From Lingula anatina (taxonomy: Eukaryota > Brachiopoda > Lingulata > Lingulida > Lingulidae), in NCBI RefSeq assembly GCF_001039355.2, contig NW_019776134.1:40956-104955 (forward strand): a stretch of DNA of 64,000 bases. The letters are read 5' to 3'. Position 1 is the stretch's first letter. Every line of letters begins with the position of its first letter. Below, piece by piece: positions 40,282 through 61,755 of this stretch. Below the pieces are notes generated by a model, which ran no database searches, had not been told where the DNA came from, and saw only the letters and a list, made by a program, of their open reading frames with translations. The position numbers and the translations under genes are program-made.

Positions 40282-40297
40282 TTTACGGTCCAGCAAA

Positions 40298-43200
40298 ATG
40301 ACAAACGAACAAACACACTACGATCCGGCTTGTTTGCCAGATTTTCTTCCAATATATTATAAACGCCTTTTCCCGTATGGCCTGTACTACCAATGGCTGA
40401 ATTATGGAGGTGGTAAGTATCTACGAAGGTATCGGTTAAGACATCTATCATGTATTAAGACTCACTTGTTCGCGGCAAGACTGTACAACTTGAGCTATAT
40501 TGTTTGTGGGTGTTGTGTTGAAAGCTGTGCATGTCGGGTCTTTGTGGATATTTTAGTTATTTGGCACTTGTACAAACTGTGATAGTAAATTAGGGTGGGA
40601 TTTGATTTTATTATGAAATTAAAAGAAAAAAGAATGAGCCTTAGAGACAGGCCCATGAAACGGTTAAGCAAAATAAAAAGCGTGATTGATAAATTGTCGT
40701 TGCCCTTTTCATTACAGTACCAAAGACGTATTTTACCAACCGAGAGTTTTCATTCACGTTGAAGGATGACGTGTACGTACGTTACCAGTCGTTTGCAGAC
40801 CAGCAGGATATGGAGAAAGAGATCCAGAAAAGATGTCCGTATAAAATAGACATTGGGGCAGTGTTCACACACAGAGTATGTAGAGTACAGTTTTTACTAT
40901 GTTTCCACATAATGAGGTGTAGTTAAAGATTCATGGTGAATTTGTTACAGAGGTACATGTTGTTTTTGCATTGCTGCCTGTTATATAATTTGCAACTGTA
41001 TTCATATACTAGCACTGGTAGTTTGTATTTCATTTACTTTTAATCAGAGGTAACTGTTACATTTTCATTGATGCTTTTATGTATTCAGTCTCAACTGATA
41101 TTAATTGGGTATGTTTACAAATTTCTGAAGTATTAAATTTTCCCTGCCATTTCTTACCTGTTTGACAAAAAATATTCAGACACAGTCAGGTTCTATCTTT
41201 TTATTATTATTATTATTGTTTTGTTTTTTTTTCTTGCAGCCCAAAGACCACAAAACTGTTAAAGCAGCAGCTTTTCAAGCTCAAGAGAAGGAACTGGTCT
41301 TTGACATTGACATGACAGATTATGATGAAGTTAGAAGCTGTTGTTCGTAAGTACTTTAATTTTGATGAACAAAGTTTAATTGTGAACATGATTTGTAAAG
41401 TAACATTTATATTAGATAATTATTAAACCTTTGATGGTAAGCTATTTAACTCCTTAGCTAATGGTGTGTTTTTATCATAATAGGGGTGCAGACATATGCC
41501 CCAAGTGTTGGCCACTTATGATTATTGCTGTGAAGATTATAGATACAGCTTTAAGAGGTATGTTGTTGTGAATATATTAAAAAATCAAATATCATGATCT
41601 TTAAGTCTTTATATATTATCTTTTTAATCAAGTGAAATGTTTTCAAGTAAGTATTTTATAAACAGTGGGCAATGCAATTGTTTAAAATTACAAGTTGTAT
41701 TAGATCACATTATTGTTACGTTTTATCTAAAATGGGAGATCAATACTTTTAATAAAGTCGAATTATTTAATCTAAATGTAAAAAAAAAAAAACAACTTAA
41801 TTTGGATGTATCTTATTTAGAGGACTTTGGTTTTGAGCACCTGTTGTGGGTGTATTCAGGAAGGAGAGGTATTCATTGCTGGGTGTGTGATGAACAAGCC
41901 AGGAAATTGTCTCAGAATGCACGTACAGCTATTGCTGAATATCTAAGTGTTGTCAAGGTAAATGTGTAGCTTGAGCCGTACTGTAACTTATGACAATTTG
42001 TAACCATAAATGTGAATTTTGAACATTGAACTTAAACAATATTCTTGAAACTCCTTTAACATAAAACATACTGATTACTCAATTATTGTGTAATATTGAT
42101 ATTGATTTGATATTGAATGAAATTGGAAATTATGTACTGTGAGAAGATATTTGGTAAAATTTCATTTCTTTTTCTTCTTATTATTTTGATTAAAGAAGTG
42201 ATTTCCAATTTCGCAGTTTGCACTAAATAATCCATTTTATCCCTCAAGGGTGGTGAGAATCAAACAAAGAAGTGCACCCTGTATGATGATAGTATTCATC
42301 CATCTGTAAGGTGAGCTCGGTGATGTTTTTTGCCATTTTCTTATAGAAGTTAGCATTAATTAGAACAGTTATAATTCTCCACTATTAAGTTGCTGCTGTC
42401 TTGATGCCAGTCTTATGAAAATCTGAATTGTAATTTTTAAGTAAAAGAATTAAGTAAGATTAAAAGGCAATAAATGTGAATCAGGCTGAATGACAAAGCA
42501 CATTTCTGAATATTCTTGGCCAAGTGAACATTACTTGAATTAAATATTTCAGGAGGGCGATAGATATCGTGGAGGATCATTTTGATGATTATGCCATCCG
42601 TAAGCAAGATTTTGCTGGATCAGAGGAGAAGTGGGGGAAGGTGCTGGCACTGGTCCCAGATGATGATATCCTTTTATGATGATGGGCTAATAGTTAAGTT
42701 TGTGATTGGTTATGTATTAGTTAAAAAAACAATTTGTTAAAAGTTTATATAATAATCCATGTTAAATAAAGTCACTTTAGTAAATGGTGGTAGTAGGAGA
42801 GGGAAGGGGGTAATATGTAGTTGGTTTACATCATTTAGATTTATATTGATAATCTCTATAAAATTAGGTCACTTCTGTAAATGGTGAAGGTAGGAGGGGG
42901 TACTGAGTACTTGTTTTCTGTCTGGTGTCTGTATATTTGTCAGCTTTACTGTCTAGTTTTCAGTGTAAGGTTTGATATTAAATCAATAACAGCCTGATGT
43001 CCCCACGGGCCATGTCTCATGTTTCCTTGACTCCAGTCACCTGTCAGATCCCAAGTTCTAGAGGACTGTAAGGAAGTTAAAGCCGAGTCCTCGAGGGCAA
43101 GATGGGCCATCTTGAAGAAAAGACAGCAGGATTTTAAAGACAAAGTATGCCTCATTTCATTTTCAAATTTGGTTATTGGAGATAAGTCAGAATAAGTGTA

Positions 43201-45447
43201 CTGTACTGATCTCTTGTGTAGATTAATATAAATAGTATACGTAAGACAGGATACTTTTTTTTTCTTTTATTTTACTTATCTAGAATACAGAATTGTAAGT
43301 GAAAAAAAAAATACATTTTGGCTTGAAGTAAATAATTCGAATGTAGCTTTTTCATTGGGTGAAGCCTACTGTATTATTATTATTGAGTGCCAATTGGAGA
43401 AAAGGTATCAGTCTTCGTTTTAATTTCAGAATGAGTGCAAGAAGTCGTGGTGCGTCACGGAAGAGATCATGCTCCAGTACTGCTACCCCCAGACTGGATG
43501 TTAATGTCAGTAAAGGAATCAACCATTTACTGAAGAGCCCATTTTGTGTTCACCCTAAGACAGGTAATTGTGGACAGCCTGCTAGTTTTAACGTCAGGTG
43601 AAGACGGCCAAGTTGTCAGCCACCAGTTGGTAGAACATTAACTGACATTACTCTATCTTGATCAATTTGCTGGAGATTTTTCTGACTTTTCTAATAGTAA
43701 ATGCTGGAGTAGCGCTAGCAATTTTTTTTGTTTAGACAAATCACCACTTTTTTGTTAATTTGTTATCAAAATGGTTATAATTTGACTAAAACAAGTCAAA
43801 TCAAGCCCTTTTTCTTTAGCCAATTTAAGTAAGTTTTAGCATTTGGCTAAATTGGCGAGTGTTAGCGCTACCCCAGTAAATGATAACTTACCGATGCCAG
43901 ACAAGGATGGGTTATCTTAATACATACAACACATTTTGAATATCTCTTTCATACTTTTAACCAAAATGTATTATCTGCACATTGATATTTTGGATGTTTT
44001 GTTAGGAAGGGTGTGTGTCAGTATGGACCCTAAGAAGATTGACAGTTTTAATCCGTTCAAAGTTCCAACCCTGAGGTAAAATGGCCATCCTCTGTAGTTC
44101 TTTCTTCTTCTATATTTGACACCCCTTATTTTGAGAATTGTTAAATGTCATATGATGTGGTATAAAATACCAATTTTTAAACACTTTTTGCGCTTAGGTC
44201 ATTATCTTAGTTTTTTTTCTCATGTTTTTTAAAATTCTTAAAAGAATTAATGAATCTTACACAATGTATTACACAATGTATATGTCTTTTGGAGACAAAT
44301 TCTAAATTTTGCATGGATTTTTTTCTCACATTCTCTACCAAGTGTTCTCCCATTTTTAGTCAGCTTTGTGATGAATTGAACCAACTGGAAAACAAGAGTG
44401 AAGATGATCCTAAGAAAAGAGTGAAAGGTGATAGAAATAATACAGAAGTTTTTCATAAAAGTTTCTTCCAAAGGCACATTTGTGTCTAACTATCGTGCAA
44501 GGCTACTTATCTTTCCCAATTCATATCTTAAAAGTGATAAAGCACTTTAATTGAGATATTTCCCTCTGAAATGTCAGTAGATATGGTGGTCTAAATGAAT
44601 AATTGCTTGTTAAAATCTTAGTTCTTAAATTTAAAATGGTGCAAANAGAAAAAATACATAAGTTTTTCATAAAAAAAAGTTTCTTCCAAAGGCACATTTG
44701 TGTCTAACTATCGTGCAAGGCTACTCATCTTTCCCAATTCATATCTTAAAAGTGATAAAGCACTTTAATTGAGATATTTCCCTCTGAAATGTCAGTAGAC
44801 ATGGTGGTCTAAATGAATAATTGCTTGTTAAAATAGTTATTAAATTTGAAATGGTGCGAATGAGAGTTGAGCAAAAGATCCATGAAAAGAAGAAAATTAT
44901 TTTGTCCTTAGGAAAATCCTGCAAAGAGTTTTTTTAAGATGAACAGTTTTAGCAACTTTTTGATGTAAAACACCAGCTTGGATTTTTTACTTTATTTCTC
45001 TCTCTCTTTTATAATGAAATATTGATGTTTTCTTTTAGACTATAAAAGAACCAGCCTGAAAGAATATGCAGAAATATTTGACAAATTTGTTCACAAGCTG
45101 GCGGGGTCTTGGAAAGGCAAGCTTATAGAACAAAGTGGTAAGTTTTTGGAGCGGCCAAGCAAGTCAAGAATTTGCAGATTTAAGCTTCTTATTTTTTCGG
45201 ACTTTTTGTAAATGAGCAGTTTCTGTCTCAGGTACTATTAGTTCCAAGTTTTATGCTTTTTTAAGATGAAAGTGATATGAAAACATGTAAAATGGAGTGA
45301 AATTAGTCTTCTCAGGTGGAGGTTTCAGACAATTATAAAGATTAGCATTTTTGAATTCCTGTACATATATTATTTTTTGATAATTTTTTGAAATTTCATT
45401 ATAATTATGTGGTATTTAATTTTTTAGATATCAAGAAGGAATTTTGA
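40298..45447 (+). CDS. PRIM1: DNA primase small (catalytic) subunit, thirteen exons, one frameshift
   Basis: The product makes the RNA primer in the DNA polymerase alpha-primase complex. Exons: 40298-40412, 40718-40875, 41240-41346, 41484-41557, 41821-41957, 42249-42310, 42553-42665, 43041-43144, 43430-43563, 44006-44075, 44360-44427, 45039-45137, 45428-45447. Apart from one extra base in exon 9 they give about 419 residues (human 420). Seen: YYKRLFPY and WLNYGG at the N-terminus, the catalytic pair Asp113/Asp115 in [10 protein letters not shown], the zinc knuckle C125, C126, C132, C135, the [12 protein letters not shown] motif, and the third catalytic Asp in RLDVNVSKG. Intron 7 is AT-AC (U12 type); the others are GT-AG. 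A run of five C at 43486-43490, where four are needed, shifts the frame two codons before that third Asp. An in-frame ATG at 40175 would add 41 basic residues; 40298 is preferred because similarity starts there. Confidence 0.95.
42666..43040 (+). other. U12-type AT-AC intron in PRIM1
   Basis: Exon 7 ends at 42665 and no GT follows. The intron opens with ATATCCTTTT, an exact match to the U12 AT-AC 5' splice consensus. Near its end it has TTCCTTGAC (43023-43031), a match to the U12 branch site. The putative branch A at 43030 lies 10 bases before the terminal AC (43039-43040). Splicing here joins GAT GAT G to CT GTC AGA and keeps the primase frame, so the following exon (RARWAILKK) aligns with the expected family region. 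No GT-AG alternative does this. Confidence 0.93.
43486..43490 (+). other. One-base insertion (five C) in PRIM1 exon 9
   Basis: Upstream codons read [10 protein letters not shown] in one frame, and the continuation [15 protein letters not shown] is in the next frame. Removing one C from the five-C run restores a single frame and makes the exon 133 bases, which fits the phases of both neighbouring introns. Everything else in the gene is intact, so a base-call or assembly error is more likely than a real lesion. Confidence 0.9.
44430..44859. repeat. ~213 bp direct duplication split by an N (intron of PRIM1)
   Basis: 44430-44645 and 44647-44859 are near-identical copies of the same intronic sequence, with an N at 44646 exactly between them. 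Small differences are present (a poly-A length change and a few substitutions). This is the same signature as the large duplication at 20.4-34 kb and is best read as two overlapping contig ends that were abutted instead of merged. It lies in the intron between exons 11 and 12 and does not affect coding. Confidence 0.85.
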
Positions 45448-46483
45448 AGTATGTCAGCAATCTTCAAGACAAAAAGGATCAATTTCAAAGATAACATGAA
45501 AGCAGCGTGACAAACTACTGGATATTGAACTACATTCATCAAGTTTTTAAAACTGACATTTTCTTACAATCTGTAATAGCACTTGGCGACTATAGGCTTG
45601 TTGGAACAAGATGTCCTTATTATGGACCTAGAGTTTAAAGAAAACTAAAATGTACCAGTTTCTTTGCAGTTCTCAGACAAGATTTTCCAAAAGTGTACAT
45701 TTTCCTTTTTCAGTCATTTTTAGAATTTGAAAATTTGAAAAATCATTTGCAGTGGATGTGCTCGTTTATCAGAAGATACATTTTTTCACTAAGTTAGTTC
45801 AATTTCATTTTGGTTTTATTTTAAACTTGTCAGGCAAGACGTAAGAAAATTTTCCCAGCTGTTGATTGGAGTCTTGCATTGCAAGTAAATAGTCTTAACA
45901 AAGTCAAACACACTTTCAAAGCAGTGCATACGCTTAAAAAATAACTCCAATCCGATTAAAGCATCTGCATAACATAGTTTATTCAAATATTTTGACAAAT
46001 TGGAATCTGCAGGAAAACAAACTGAGGCAATTTACAGTTTTAATGCATTTGGCAAATTACTCTACTGCATTGTGTAAACTGAGTAACTGGAGAAACAATA
46101 TGCAATGTTCTGAAATGAACCAAGAAAAACTTCCAAGTAGCAAATTATCTGGCCTGCAGACAGGGAAAGTATTCACTGCTATTAATTCAACCTCTAGAAT
46201 TGTTTTCTATGGAAACCATCTTAATGGTCCTTTTAACTAGCTTACACAACGTATCAGGACCTGAGAACTTGAAATTTTAGAATCACAACAGTATCATCAA
46301 ATGTTCTGATTCAATGGCAAAATCAGACTCAGAATTGGTAGTAAAACTACACTGTAACACTTTAAGGATAGCATTGTTTTTCATGTTACACTGCAATTTG
46401 AAGCCAGTGTTATTTGACAATGTTGTGAACATATTACCTTAATATGAAAATAAGTGCAGTATGTCTGTCAATTGTAAAATATC

Positions 46484-46489
46484 AATAAA
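46484..46489 (+). terminator. Candidate PRIM1 polyadenylation signal
   Basis: AATAAA is about 1.04 kb after the PRIM1 stop codon. The preceding sequence has no coding features and looks like a 3' UTR. A shorter UTR cannot be excluded. Confidence 0.35.
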
Positions 46490-48303
46490 TATGATGCACT
46501 TTCAAACTAATAACAAGAAAATTGCTATTTATGGTGGCTACGGTCTCGGGGGGGGAAATGCATAAACTGCCAAAGCATTCAAGAGAATCAAACTGCTTTA
46601 ATTCATGCCAGTCATGGAGAGAGGAAATGACAATCTTTATGCCAACTTAAATATTCTCCAAGTTTGTGACAAGTTTTACTGAAGATCAAGCAAGATTTTT
46701 GGTAGCCTCACCTGCATAACAAGCGATTTACAGTATTTTACACAAAAAGAGAATAAAGAGATGTAAGTGTATCAAGTTCAAGATAGGTTCATTTAATATA
46801 CTACAGTCCCATCCATTAGGAAACCTATACATAACATACACATAACATAAACATAAAGTAAACTTATACATTTGACAGAACAGATGATCGTACCAAGTTA
46901 CACTAACAACATTCTCACATGTTCTATGAAGAATGGGGGACATTCATGCATTCACTCATCAATGGGTACAGATCCGTATGATCTCTATAGCCCTGTGACC
47001 ACTGTGGGGGGGATGCAGGAGGAAATAATACCATGGAACTAGTCACCTCTCTACTGAGACAACCAATGGAAATCCTGCAAGATGACCTAAAGGGAGGCTG
47101 TCAACATAAGAGTACAAAACCTGCAAGATACTGCATGTAGTGGAGCAGACCTTCTCAGCGATAACTTGGAAACACTATGCGCTGGAATGTCACCTTGGTA
47201 AGCAATGTAACTCAACCGGAAAAAAAATCCTTGAATACATTTTTCCCACGCTGCAGTTGCTTGTCCGAGTCATCTCTGATCCTACTTCTCTAAATCCAAT
47301 GAAATCTTGCCCAATTTCATGCTGTGTTATAAGAACCACTGGGCTATCTCGGACGATTCCTACGATTCTGTGACCAGTGGACGAGGTGGCCATTAACCAT
47401 TATTACGAAGAGGTAGCAGTATCTGTGAAGCAGAATGAGCTTATCTTGCCATAAGTTTTTCTGAGATAAATTTCTTTTGACACTAGTCATATATCTGAAT
47501 ATGACACACCGTTTTGGATTTAAGATGGCAAAAAGTCATGTGTTGTTTAATTATATAGAGGCAAATGTTGCCCAAATACTTCCAGCCATGGGTGGAATTT
47601 TATATGCTAACTCTAGGTGCACTTTCAGGTCCATTGGTCAGAATAAAATATTTGGTGCTCATGATCAGAGTATCCCCTTAATCCTCCCAAACCAAAGATC
47701 TCAATTCAATATTATCATTATTTGTTTGGTTAAACTGTCCCAAAAACTACCCAGGGTCTACTAAGCAGCACACTCCACTGATTACAAAGTTCAATGATAT
47801 CATTCACCTCCACTTCTCCACAGTGAGATTCTCAATATTATATGTTTAACAGAATTCTCGGACAGAGAGACTACCACCACTCTCTCTGCATACAGCGTGA
47901 TCGATCACTCTCATTCATTCACTCACAGATGATGCTTCTGGTTGAAAACTCATAACAAGTTTTTTAAAAACTGTTATTACGATGACGTCATACCCAGGTC
48001 CATGTGTATTAGAGTCTGGCATGATAACAATCAGCATCCAGTATGTTCCATCACCTCGGCTCTGGTGCTGGAGGTAAGGGTGGGTTTTAATGTTATATAA
48101 CCATATGTGCCCTCTTTTATTTCCAGGACAAATGAAGCAGCAGTAGATGACTGCTTGGCTTGTCTTGTCATCTCTCATCATGATCAGAATGATGTATGAG
48201 GCACCATGCATACACTCACGCACACACCTCGCATTCGTTGAGCCACGCAACTCCTCTCTCCTTGGGCTCATCTTCAGTTTGTCCAATGCATCAAATGTTG
48301 TTC

Positions 48304-48624
48304 TCTGAAAATCAAACATTTTTCTTTTAAACCAGTACTGTATGCAATAACCTATCGGCATTTATTGTAAAACAGAAAACACTTTTTGTCAAGTTTTCAG
48401 AAACAGACCGTAAACTAGGCAACTAGAAAATTTCAAATTACATGACTCACAGCTAGATCATTCATGCCATCAAACACACAAATGACATGCCTATAAGCTA
48501 ATGATTAACCTGACTAATCAAAAAAATCTTATTTCTTCAAACTCATCACCTAGAGATTAACCACTATTTCTTAACCTCAATATTTCATAAGTCACCATAA
48601 AGTGCTCCACATGAAGTAAAGGAC

Positions 48625-48629
<5 letters not shown>
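48304..48629 (-). other. Alternative KPNB1 3' end: donor overlapping the stop
   Basis: The last coding exon reads TCG TCT TGG TAA, and that TGGTAA also contains a strong donor GTAAGT (intron from 48628). If it is spliced to the acceptor TTTTCAG ending at 48305, TG joins A and forms TGA, so the protein ends after TSS instead of TSSW. Both routes give an intact importin C-terminus; the spliced form would carry a 3' UTR exon starting at 48304. Which is used cannot be told from sequence. Confidence 0.45.
48361..48366 (-). terminator. Candidate KPNB1 polyadenylation signal
   Basis: The minus strand reads AATAAA about 260 bases after the KPNB1 stop codon. It would end the transcript if the last coding exon is not spliced further. 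See the entry at 48304-48629 for the spliced alternative. Confidence 0.4.
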
Positions 48630-57956
<9,327 letters not shown>

Positions 57957-58124
57957 CTTCTCTCCTCTAAAGCGGTTCGCGACCCCCAAGGATTTATGGA
58001 CTGGCTAAATCAATACAAAGAAATTATTTTCATCAACTTTTCCTCTGCCCACGGCCCAACATGTGGAGGTCGCGAATGAATATGGTATGACTTCTAGCCT
58101 TAGCCCTAAAAAAGCTAAACGTTG

Positions 58125-58129
58125 ATTGG
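58125..58129 (-). promoter_or_regulatory. CCAAT box upstream of KPNB1
   Basis: ATTGG on the plus strand (CCAAT on the gene strand) lies about 170 bases before the KPNB1 start codon, next to CpG-containing sequence. Position and context suit a TATA-less housekeeping promoter. The transcription start is not known; a TAG acceptor-like site near 58010 leaves room for a 5' UTR intron. Confidence 0.35.
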
Positions 58130-58367
58130 CTGAGCGGTGAAAATCCGGCCATTGATAAATTCGCTTTTATTTTGCTGTGAACTAGATTTTGCAAATTGCT
58201 GAACCTTTCTTGAATGACAGGAGTTTTCGATTAGGACACTGGAAGAAAAGTGTCATATGGCATAGAAAGAAAAAATAGCATAAGTATGACACAAAGTATA
58301 TCTTTAAACATGCTGTGATGCTTCTGAACTGCTGTCGTGCTTCGGTTTTTGAAAGCCGGTGCCCCAC

Positions 58368-58376
58368 TTTCGCGCC
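58368..58376. promoter_or_regulatory. E2F-like site upstream of KPNB1
   Basis: TTTCGCGCC, a good E2F core, lies about 410 bases before the KPNB1 start codon in a short GC-rich stretch. It could belong to the KPNB1 promoter or to an unseen upstream first exon. Function is inferred from the motif only. Confidence 0.3.
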
Positions 58377-58787
58377 AAGAGAGATTGTGATAGTTGTGAA
58401 ATCAAAATTGCTGCTGAAGTCAACACAGCCCTGCTTTTTTCACCAGTGTAAAATCTGGTAAAAGTCATTTTTAAAGCTAAAATTAGACATTAGTAACTGG
58501 AAACAGGCTTAGAGTTCGTAATTTTCTTTACTTATTTGGATAGAAAATGAAAGTTTGTAATGTGATAGCTGAAATTCCCAAGAAAATTTTAGTTACAATA
58601 ATCAATTTAATAAAGTAATTTGACTTTTTCTCTTTATAGGCCTAATAATTAACCCTCACTATGTGCCTTTATTCCTGAACTTACAAATATATATTATTAT
58701 AAATTTGTGAAATAATTTTCAATAAGTATTTTCATTGTGTTATTGTTATTCATTTCGTTTTTCATTGTCTTTTCAATCATTTATTTA

Positions 58788-59037
58788 TTACCTCCGCCAA
58801 GGAGGTCATGTTTTCACCCCTGTCTGTCTGTCTGTTTGTCTGTCGGTTTGTTTGTCATGAACATAACTCAAACAGTTATGGACCGATTTTGATGAAATTT
58901 TCAGGGTAGGTAGGAAGTGGGTTTACTTAGAAGTGATTAGTTTTTGGTGGTGATCCGGATCAATAAACAATCAATTATCAATAATAATAAAAATCGCTGC
59001 CTTGGCGGAGGTCTGCGCTCTCGGAGTGCTCTTCTAG
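58788..59037 (+). mobile_element. Dispersed 'CTCCGCCAAGGAGG' repeat
   Basis: About 250 bp. It starts TTACCTCCGCCAAGGAGGT, has a CTGTCTGTCTGTTTGTC-like tract, then GGACCGATTTTGATGAAATTTT and GATCCGGATCA, and ends CCTTGGCGGAGGTCTGCGC. The two ends are inverted. This motif set is widespread in aquatic invertebrate and fish genomes as a short non-autonomous repeat; the attribution is from memory. Confidence 0.7.
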
Positions 59038-59038
59038 T

Positions 59039-59081
<43 letters not shown>

Positions 59082-59082
59082 T
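59037..59082. repeat. Microsatellite (TTTA)n at the tail of the CTCCGCC repeat
   Basis: About 11 units start directly at the right end of the dispersed repeat, as a tail. Confidence 0.9.
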
Positions 59083-59146
59083 TATCATTTGAATACCAGG
59101 ACATGGCTGTAATGGAAAGTCTGTAAGGTTAAAGGATAAGTTAAGG

Positions 59147-59417
59147 CCAATGGCGGATTTAGAGAGGGGCCGTCATCTGGTCCTGACCCCCCCCCCCCCC
59201 CCCCCCCCTTTCGATTTCTGGTCCCTTATTGACATTAGAATTTTGACTAACTGAATCATAGTTCTAAGCCGTACCAAATGGCTCCGTTCGCCCTCTAACA
59301 TATCAAAATTTTTCGGGGTCGTTCAGCAGGCCCTTAACCCCACGCCAAGTGGTGGTGGGGGGGGGATGTCGGTTCGCAACCCCCCCCCCCTTTCAAATAA
59401 TCCTGGATCCGACCCTG
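59147..59417 (+). mobile_element. hAT-like MITE, family A, copy 4
   Basis: 271 bp, from CCAATGGCGGATTTAGAG to GGATCCGACCCTG. The body matches copies 2 and 3. It contains a 22-base poly-C run (59187-59208) and a further poly-G/poly-C pair. AAGG is repeated at the flanks. Confidence 0.75.
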
Positions 59418-59943
59418 AAAGGTGCATGTTAAAGCTTTAACTTTTTAATTCGCTAAGACAATTTGACTTTAAATATATTTTTTATTGATACAACTGTAGT
59501 TATAATAAATGGTACAAGACTGTCCCAACGGTTTGTTAAGGAATTAGCCTAAAAATAAATACCTTTGGTTCTAAGGTGAAGCAGGCGATTTGGGAAATGT
59601 ATCAACACAAACTGATAACGAACTTAACTTCTAAAGAAAACCAAGGTGATGGAATAAAACCGAGTTGAACAACACGATGTTTTTTCTAAGATAAGCAGTG
59701 AAAGCATACTGGGGCAAACAAAGCAATTTGTCTTACTCCACGCGCAATAACATCGCCCCCGTGAACCGGCTAAGGTCAGCAGCTGGAATAAAGGAACGCA
59801 ACTTCTTTACCAACTAGGGTCAAGGAATTATTTCTACTGTGGGAATCTCATAAAGCTCAAACCACTCCCCTTTTATGACTACATTCGAATGTTTCACATA
59901 ATTCATGAGATATGTATCATATCGTTTGGTCACATTTCTGTAC

Positions 59944-59962
59944 GGGGGGGGGGGGGGGGGGG
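59944..59962. repeat. 19-base poly-G run
   Basis: An isolated G homopolymer with no family A sequence around it. Similar long runs are at 14223-14241 (C) and 11644-11658 (G). Confidence 0.9.
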
Positions 59963-61755
59963 TGTCCCACGACCCGCTCTTTTCAATATCGAATTGGTGA
60001 ATTCAAAACTGCAGATTCCTCTTTGAAAAGACAGATAAGACACGTTGGAGCTAACAAATATGAATTCAGTTTTACAAAACACCCCAAAAAGCAGGGAGGT
60101 TGATACACATAAGATGTATCCGCCTGTGAGGTAATACGTGGTTTATGACATGTCTGTTGTCAGAGCATGGCGCGGTATTGAACGACAAATATCCGTGTTG
60201 ATACTGCATATCTTTATGTCAATTCTTCTCCAAAGGGAAATGAGACAAGACCGAGACAAGAGCGTGGTTTTCTTTGAAATCAAGAATTACGCCAATAAAC
60301 ACGCCCCAGCCCATTTCAGATAAATTACGTGGGTTATCAGTTCACCAATATATCTGCAGGTGTAATACTGAAAGTAAGCTCTGGTTTAACGGATTAGTTT
60401 ATCAGAATGGACCACACATGATATCGGTATGACACATACAGTACCTAGGTGACAGGGGAGTGAATCAGTTGACAGAGGAAATATCACAGCGTTTGAATCA
60501 GGTTCATTTTTGTGCACCGAGCCCTCCGGCTACAGCATTTAAGGGTGACTCTAACAAAAATTGTTAAAAAGAAAAAAGGAATCTGGAATAGGCCATCAGT
60601 GGTCCTATACTCAAAAAAGGATTAACGAAGGCTAAACTCGAAACGTAAGTTGAAGTTGTTCCATTTCATTCTTTCAATCAATTATGAAAATTATTTTATT
60701 TCACAATTCCCTTATTGTTATTATCATTATATTATTATTATTAACATTCGTTCACATCTTGTGTAACTGCTGTTGCTTGCTTCATTAAGGGATTACATAC
60801 AATATATAACTGACCGACGTCTAAACTTAACTCCTTTGCTTGCTCAAAATGATTTTCGTGTTAAAGCACAACAATTAATTAAAGGTGGAAAGGCAACATA
60901 TTGACGCCAAATACTACACATAACGCATCAACGTAACTATATACATGTATATTCAATATTAACTTCACTTTAATGCCTCATTCTAAAAATATATCCACTG
61001 AATTTCATAAAGATCTTGCGTTTCTATAAGCCACAATGAGTGAGCTTGAATTTTCACATTTCTTTGGTAGCGATTGATTTTTTGAAATTACGTTTAAAAC
61101 AATTTATAGCTATAGAATGGTTATCAATAACTGGGCTCTTTTGTCTTGTTTGTCCCTCAAACTTTAGAGTTAAAGAAGTCAGCTTTAAAAGTTTACGCCA
61201 CCTTTATGACTTATGTGTGTTATTACCATAAAATGGAACATTTAATCAAAAACAAACTTCAGTACTATGGATCAAAACAGTCAACAATCTAAAACGATCT
61301 TTCGCAATGATAAACAATTTTGCGCGAATTGTGTGTAGTCAAAACTGAACATTCACGAGAAAAATATAAACTATTACCACATTTATGTCTCACTAAGAAT
61401 AGGATGGGAAGATTTTATTGTAAAATCTTAGTCTATAAGTTAGGAAAAGAAAAACAGCGTAATAGGAATATTCTTACAAAGGTAGAACACTTCTGGTGAA
61501 AATTTTGCTTGTAATTTCATATCATTCATCTCATAATTTTCTGGTCGTGTGTTTCATAAAGATGAACATTTCTGGGAAACTATGTAGGGTTGAAAGGCGG
61601 GTCAAGTCCTTACATGGAATATATATGAGATACACTTAGGTCTAAGTTCTGGGAAAAACGTATTTGCCTGAAAACTGCGGACATTTCCTCAGAAAAAAAA
61701 CGGACTTTCATTACATCAAGATAGTAACCTCCTTGCATGCGTATTTTAAACTTTT

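Larger units (their letters stand above)
38796..40297 (+). other. TMBIM6 3' UTR, PRIM1 upstream region
   Basis: There is no coding sequence here. The first ~870 bases are the presumed TMBIM6 3' UTR, and the rest is the short spacer and promoter/5' UTR of PRIM1. GC rises sharply from about 40195 to 40310, as expected at a promoter. Confidence 0.6.
45448..48624. other. Convergent 3' UTR / intergenic region between PRIM1 and KPNB1
   Basis: No conserved coding sequence is seen. PRIM1 (+) and KPNB1 (-) end towards each other here. A CRE-like palindrome TGACGTCA lies at 47983-47990. A 148-codon open frame on the minus strand (48361-47915) overlaps a possible KPNB1 3' UTR exon and has no recognisable product. 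Confidence 0.5.

Noticed and set aside
43359-43601. 80-codon open frame (+) containing the PRIM1 RLDVNV motif
   Set aside because: A by-product of the one-base frameshift in exon 9; its first half is out of the PRIM1 frame.
47915-48361. 148-codon open frame (-), the longest in the window
   Set aside because: Lies just beyond the KPNB1 stop where a 3' UTR is expected; the translation resembles no known protein.
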